NCBI GenBank assembly: GCA_963785585.1 | Contig: CAWAVW010000004.1 | Location: forward strand, 1,488,001-1,552,000 | Direction of reading: 5' to 3' | DNA from: Palsa-295 sp963785585 | GTDB lineage: Bacteria > Acidobacteriota > Terriglobia > Acidiferrales > UBA7541 | Length of the DNA stretch: 64,000 nt | Shown: positions 60,198 to 64,000 of the stretch, piece after piece | Layout: the number at the start of each line of letters is the position of its first letter | Numbering within the stretch: position 1 is the first letter of the stretch | Notes under the pieces: generated by a model | What the model was told of the DNA's origin: nothing | The model's database searches: none | The model's input: the letters and a program-made list of their open reading frames with translations, nothing else | Made by a program: the position numbers and the translations under genes

Positions 60198-61333
60198 AAC
60201 TCGCAACGGACTCGAAGCACGCGGCGCGCGAACGTCGATGGAGCCGCGTCCGAGTCACATACGGCTTGTTGGCGCTGGCGGTGTTTTTGCCGTTGCTCTC
60301 GCTGGCTCAATCGAAACCTCTGATGACGATCGAGGAAGACGTCCAGGCCTTTGCAATTTCGCCGAACAACACAATCGTGTTCGCGACGCAGCGGATCAAG
60401 CGCATCAAGAAAGCTTTGGTCGAGCACGACGATTTCTGGACGGCGGACAGCGGCGGCCACAAAAAGAAAATCGTGGACGGCGAGAAATTCATGCCGGACG
60501 ACCGCCAACTGAGCTACCAGGTCGAGTCGCTGGTGTGGTCGCCGGACTCGAGGCGCATCGTTGTGAAGATGGACACTTCCGAGATTGCGCAGCCCCAGGG
60601 CACCGTCGTGATGCAACTGGATACGCAGCAGACCGTGCGGCCGAATACGGTGCTCTACCTGATGGACTCCGAAGGCCACGAAATCAGCGTTCAGGGATCG
60701 AAATCGCGTTTCGTCGAGGGTGCCTTCAATGGCGCGTGGTCGGCTGACGGCCAGACGCTGCTCTACATGAGCAAGCCCAACGGCAATTTCGGGGAAATGG
60801 CGTCGCTGCGTCCGAGCGACGGTAAAACGACTCCCTTATTTCCGAATCACCATTTTCGCGCCGTGGTTTGGGATACGAAGCGCGACCACGCTTTTGCAAT
60901 CGAGGAAAGTCTGACGCGCCTGGGCCTGCCGAAACTCGAGCGTCTCGACATTTCCACCCAAGGCATCGCGGAATTGTTTCCGGTGGAGGAATTCGCCGGC
61001 TATCTTTCGGTCTCGCCTTCCGGAAATAAAATCGGCTTCTTTCGCGACGGCGACACGCTTGAAGTGCACGACCTGACCAGCAGACAAAAGCCGGTGCAAG
61101 TGCGCGTAGCCATCGGCGAATTTCAATGGAGCAAGGACGAGCTGAGCGTGCTGCTGAAGCGAGGAGACCCGCAGCAATCGTCGGACCTGCTTTGGGTGGG
61201 ACTGTACAGCGGCCAATTCGATCCGTTTTTTCACAGCCTGGAGTATCACCAGTTTCAGATCGCGCCGGACGGCCAGACCATCGCCGTCACCCGGCCTGGA
61301 CGCCGCGCGCTCTCGCTGTTCCCTCTTCACTAA
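60194..61333 (+). CDS. Exported beta-propeller (TolB/WD40-like) protein
   Basis: 379 aa overlapping rarA by ATGA. A membrane/signal segment (TYGLLALAVFLPLLSLAQ) precedes repeated propeller blades: VQAFAISPNNTIVFATQ, VESLVWSPDSRRIVVKM, FNGAWSADGQTLLYMSK, LSVSPSGNKIGFFRDG, and the final HQFQIAPDGQTIAVTRP. It probably acts as an exported scaffold. Such proteins are common in acidobacteria; no enzymatic motif is visible. Confidence 0.8.
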   Translation: MKLATDSKHAARERRWSRVRVTYGLLALAVFLPLLSLAQSKPLMTIEEDVQAFAISPNNTIVFATQRIKRIKKALVEHDDFWTADSGGHKKKIVDGEKFMPDDRQLSYQVESLVWSPDSRRIVVKMDTSEIAQPQGTVVMQLDTQQTVRPNTVLYLMDSEGHEISVQGSKSRFVEGAFNGAWSADGQTLLYMSKPNGNFGEMASLRPSDGKTTPLFPNHHFRAVVWDTKRDHAFAIEESLTRLGLPKLERLDISTQGIAELFPVEEFAGYLSVSPSGNKIGFFRDGDTLEVHDLTSRQKPVQVRVAIGEFQWSKDELSVLLKRGDPQQSSDLLWVGLYSGQFDPFFHSLEYHQFQIAPDGQTIAVTRPGRRALSLFPLH

Positions 61334-61372
61334 GTCTCAGAATCATCGAATTCCGTTTCAGGAGATTCGACC

Positions 61373-62866
61373 ATGAAGGCTTGCAGATATTGCGCCGCAC
61401 GGGCCCGAGTCGCGGCGGCGCTGTGCATGTACGCTCTCGCAGCGCAGGCGTGCTGGGCATCGCCGCAAGCTGCGCAGACGCCTACTGCGGCCGCGACACC
61501 CACTCCGCCGGTTGCTCAAAGTTACTGGGGGCCGGCGCACACCAACGCCCCGCCAGACGCTGTGAACCGCCACCCGGGCGATGGCGATGGAGCGTACCGC
61601 ACCGGGAAGTATCGCGATCTGTTTGCCGAACGCGGACACAGCGCCCAGGAAAGCCGCGCGAAAGTGGATGCGGCGTTCCAGCAGCTGTTTCATGGCGACA
61701 AAAACACGCAGGCGATCTACTACGAAATGGGCAGCAATGCGAATGGCCCCCTCGCTTACATTACAGACGTGGCGAATCATGACGCGCGCACTGAGGGAAT
61801 GTCGTACGGAATGATGATCGCCGTGCAGCTCGATAAAAAGCATGAGTTCGACGCGATTTGGAACTGGGCCACGACGTACATGCGGGTCACCGATCCGGCG
61901 AATCCGTCGTTCGGATATTTTACCTGGTCGATGAATGTGGACGGCACGCCGCGCTCGGATACGCCCGCGCCCGACGGCGAAGAATATTTCGTGATGAGTT
62001 TGTATTTCGCGGCGAACCGCTGGGGCAACGGCGAGGGAATCTACAACTACAAAGCGCAGGCCGATCAGTTGCTAAGCCTGATGCGGCATCATCCGACCAT
62101 GACCGGCACGCGGCCGTTTCGTTTGCACCCCGGTGATGCGCCATTCATCCGGCAACCTCGGCCAGGGACGCCTGCGCCGGCCTCACCGCTTACTGCGCCC
62201 GTTCGCCCGTCGGTTGTTACCGTCGGTCCGATGACCGAAGAAACTTACAAAATGATCCGCTTCGTGCCGGATTCGGGCGGCGGCGAACTTTTCACCGATC
62301 CTTCATATCACTTACCGGCGTTTTATGAATTGTGGGCGCTGTGGGGGCCGCGGGAAGATCGCGCGTTTTGGGCGGAAGCGGCGGACGTGAGCCGCAACAC
62401 CTTTGCGAAAGTGACCGGGCCGGAGACGGGGCTGACCCCGGACCGCAGCAACTTCGATAATTCGCCGCTCGTCGGCCGGAATGGAGTGCCGACTCCGTTC
62501 ATGTACGATTCCTGGCGCAGCGTGAGCAATTGGTCGGTGGATTATTCCTGGTGGCGCAAAGACTCGCAGGAAACCGTGTTGAGCGACCGCATTCAGAAAT
62601 TTTTATTGGGCCAGGGCATCCACACCTTCGTCGATCGGTACACGCTTGACGGCAAACCGCTTTCCGACCGGCATTCGGTTGGTATGCTGGCCACGACGGC
62701 CGTGGGTAGCTTTGCCGCGACGAACGGCGCAACGGCGGATGCGTTTGTGGACGAGCTGTGGAACACGCCGGTGCCGAGCGGAGAGCAGCGCTATTACGAC
62801 GGAATGCTCTACCTGATGAGCATGATGCACTGTAGCGAAAATTTCAGGATCTGGGGGCCGAAGTAA
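61373..62866 (+). CDS. GH8 glycoside hydrolase (reducing-end oligoxylanase-like)
   Basis: 497 aa with an N-terminal signal peptide (RVAAALCMYALAAQACWA). GH8 core: GAYRTGKYRDLFAERGHS, YYEMG, then the general acid E141 in DARTEGMSYGMM, D201 (APDGEEYF) and the putative base D379 in FMYDSWRSVSNWSVDYSWW. The spacing matches reducing-end xylose-releasing exo-oligoxylanase if a Pro-rich insert (about 255-285: QPRPGTPAPASPLTAPVRPS) is removed. It probably acts in the periplasm on xylo-oligosaccharides. Substrate is inferred. Confidence 0.85.
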   Translation: MKACRYCAARARVAAALCMYALAAQACWASPQAAQTPTAAATPTPPVAQSYWGPAHTNAPPDAVNRHPGDGDGAYRTGKYRDLFAERGHSAQESRAKVDAAFQQLFHGDKNTQAIYYEMGSNANGPLAYITDVANHDARTEGMSYGMMIAVQLDKKHEFDAIWNWATTYMRVTDPANPSFGYFTWSMNVDGTPRSDTPAPDGEEYFVMSLYFAANRWGNGEGIYNYKAQADQLLSLMRHHPTMTGTRPFRLHPGDAPFIRQPRPGTPAPASPLTAPVRPSVVTVGPMTEETYKMIRFVPDSGGGELFTDPSYHLPAFYELWALWGPREDRAFWAEAADVSRNTFAKVTGPETGLTPDRSNFDNSPLVGRNGVPTPFMYDSWRSVSNWSVDYSWWRKDSQETVLSDRIQKFLLGQGIHTFVDRYTLDGKPLSDRHSVGMLATTAVGSFAATNGATADAFVDELWNTPVPSGEQRYYDGMLYLMSMMHCSENFRIWGPK

Positions 62867-62878
62867 TTCGTCCTGGGT

Positions 62879-63826
62879 TTACTGTGTAGGGCTTGCAAGC
62901 AAATAGGGCGAGCAACACGGCTTCGCCGACGGTTGAAACTCCATCAGCTCCACGCGCGTGCCGTCTGGCGCGTACAAATTGAGTTGCCATTTTCCATCGC
63001 GGCCGATTTGCGGCGGTGAATGTTTTGCGGTTAGCCGGTCGCCAACGTAGAGCAAATCAACCGAGTGCTCCATGTTTTGCACGCCAAGCGCGAAGTGGTC
63101 GAGCACGCCCGCGCGCTCTTGCGACATTTCCTTGGGGATTCCGGTCGGCTCGCTCCCCTTCACCACCATGTATTCGACCCAGTCGGTGCCGTCCGGCACT
63201 TGCTGCGAAATCCAATCGACCTGATCGTCTTTCATGCCCCCGCGCCAGTAGGGGCGAAATCCGAGCAGCGCACCGTAGAACGCATCCTCGGCTGCGGGAT
63301 TGTGGACGATGTATCCGACGTGAATGATGTGATCGCTCAGCGGATTTGGCGCGACGGCTTCGGGATGGTCCGGCGGCTGGACGAATTCCACTCGATTGCC
63401 TTCGGGATCTTTCACGGCGAAATAGCGACTGCCGTCGCTGGCGGACGCGACCGAGGCCGGAACTTCGACGCCATGCGCGGCGAGATAGCCGCGAAGTTGT
63501 TCGGCATTCGCGGTAATGAACGCGGCATGATCGAACCGATTGATCGAAGGCGCGGCAGAGGGACTCGCGGCGGGCATGGGAAGGACTTCGACGAACTGAA
63601 CCGCGTTGAAGTAGTAACGCGTGCCGAGCGAATTCTCCGGGTTGGATCGCTTTTCCGCGCCCAGATCGTGAACGAAAAAGAATTCGGTCTTCGCGGGATC
63701 GGTTGTGAGGATGCTGAAGTGAGACACGGCCGTGATTTTCGGGCGCTCCTGCGCGGCGACGCCGTGCGCGAAGATCATCGCCCACAGCGCGGTTGCGAGC
63801 ACGGATGCGGCACCACGCCACTTCAT
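62879..63826 (-). CDS. Exported VOC (glyoxalase-fold) protein
   Basis: 315 aa with a signal peptide (SVLATALWAMIFAHGVAAQ). Two VOC modules: VSHFSILTTDPAKTEFFFVH to VEFVQPPDHP (about 33-170), and HVGYIVHNPAAEDAFYGALL to LNLYAPDGTRVELMEFQP. Metal-ligand-type His/Glu positions are present in each half (HFSI, VEFV; HVGY, VELM). Activity unknown; the family includes glyoxalases and dioxygenases. Its start overlaps the stop of the CoA-binding protein gene (ATGA), so the two are coupled. Confidence 0.8.
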   Translation of the reverse strand: MKWRGAASVLATALWAMIFAHGVAAQERPKITAVSHFSILTTDPAKTEFFFVHDLGAEKRSNPENSLGTRYYFNAVQFVEVLPMPAASPSAAPSINRFDHAAFITANAEQLRGYLAAHGVEVPASVASASDGSRYFAVKDPEGNRVEFVQPPDHPEAVAPNPLSDHIIHVGYIVHNPAAEDAFYGALLGFRPYWRGGMKDDQVDWISQQVPDGTDWVEYMVVKGSEPTGIPKEMSQERAGVLDHFALGVQNMEHSVDLLYVGDRLTAKHSPPQIGRDGKWQLNLYAPDGTRVELMEFQPSAKPCCSPYLLASPTQ

Positions 63827-64000
63827 GCCCAGGCCCGGCGGACGTGTTCTTTCATCAGACAGCGATCCATCACCACGGCAAGTCCCGCCTGGCGAGCGTT
63901 GGCAGCGGCGGCTTCGTTCACCACGCCCTCCTGCATCCAGATCGCCTTTGCGCCGAAGCGGATTGCAGCATTCACAATCTCGGGAACGAAGGCCGGCTGG
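63823..64000 (-). CDS. CoA-binding domain protein (C-terminal part, cut by window edge)
   Basis: The last 58 residues of a minus-strand gene run in from the right edge: PAFVPEIVNAAIRFGAKAIW, MQEGVVNEAAAANARQAG, then LAVVMDRCLMKEHVRR. IWMQEG and VVMDRC are typical of YccU-type CoA-binding (Rossmann) proteins. The rest lies outside the window. It overlaps the VOC gene by 4 bases. Confidence 0.85.
   Translation of the reverse strand, partial: QPAFVPEIVNAAIRFGAKAIWMQEGVVNEAAAANARQAGLAVVMDRCLMKEHVRRAWA

Overview
The window looks like a chromosomal segment of a GC-rich Gram-negative bacterium, most probably an acidobacterium of the Koribacter/Sulfotelmatobacter type. This is inferred from the housekeeping gene set (uppS-cdsA-dxr-rseP order, AnmK, secreted NHL-repeat and PEP-CTERM proteins) and from the abundant short hairpin repeats. 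No rRNA or tRNA gene was seen, and no species can be named from sequence alone.

Layout. Positions 1-489 carry the N-terminal half of lgt (minus strand, running off the left edge), followed by a repeat-rich gap and a Gly/Tyr-rich secreted protein gene (1157-2278). A perfect sigma-70 consensus promoter at 2345-2373 then opens a block of about 36 kb (about 2.35-38.3 kb) of podovirus-like genes on the plus strand: small-terminase candidate, TerL, portal, scaffold candidate, major capsid protein, head-tail adaptor, tail and fibre proteins, a tail protein ending in a Hint (intein-like) domain, endolysin and spanin-like protein. No integrase, repressor, replication or recombination gene is present, and both sides are chromosomal genes. 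The block therefore reads as a resident, domesticated or decayed prophage, possibly a gene-transfer-agent-like particle locus, rather than an intact temperate phage.

Two features make the block unusual. First, five minus-strand cargo genes sit singly between structural genes: PilZ-receiver, a secreted protein, a PEP-CTERM protein, RidA, and a large NHL/choice-of-anchor protein. At least one has its own promoter and terminator. Second, the spaces between genes are filled with several families of short dyad-symmetric repeats, including an exact 127-bp tandem duplication, three diverged 224-bp tandem units, a 12-bp minisatellite and a hairpin family whose two arms change together. Copies of that hairpin also lie in frame inside the portal gene, between the two halves of a zinc-ribbon-like motif. 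None of these repeats was noticed right of 38.3 kb.

From 38.3 kb to the right edge the genes are ordinary chromosomal ones: a DsbA-like thioredoxin, NAD synthetase, an A-type Fe-S carrier, NAD-type isocitrate dehydrogenase, a Fur-family regulator, the isoprenoid/phospholipid/envelope cluster rseP-dxr-cdsA-uppS, an Nramp-related transporter next to a PRC-MgtE_N-CBS protein (probably a magnesium uptake pair) with a long structured leader, a CYTH protein, mutS-anmK-ABC solute-binding lipoprotein, a Sua5/YrdC protein, a SpoU methyltransferase-rarA-propeller protein run, a GH8 enzyme, and a VOC protein coupled to a CoA-binding protein cut by the right edge.
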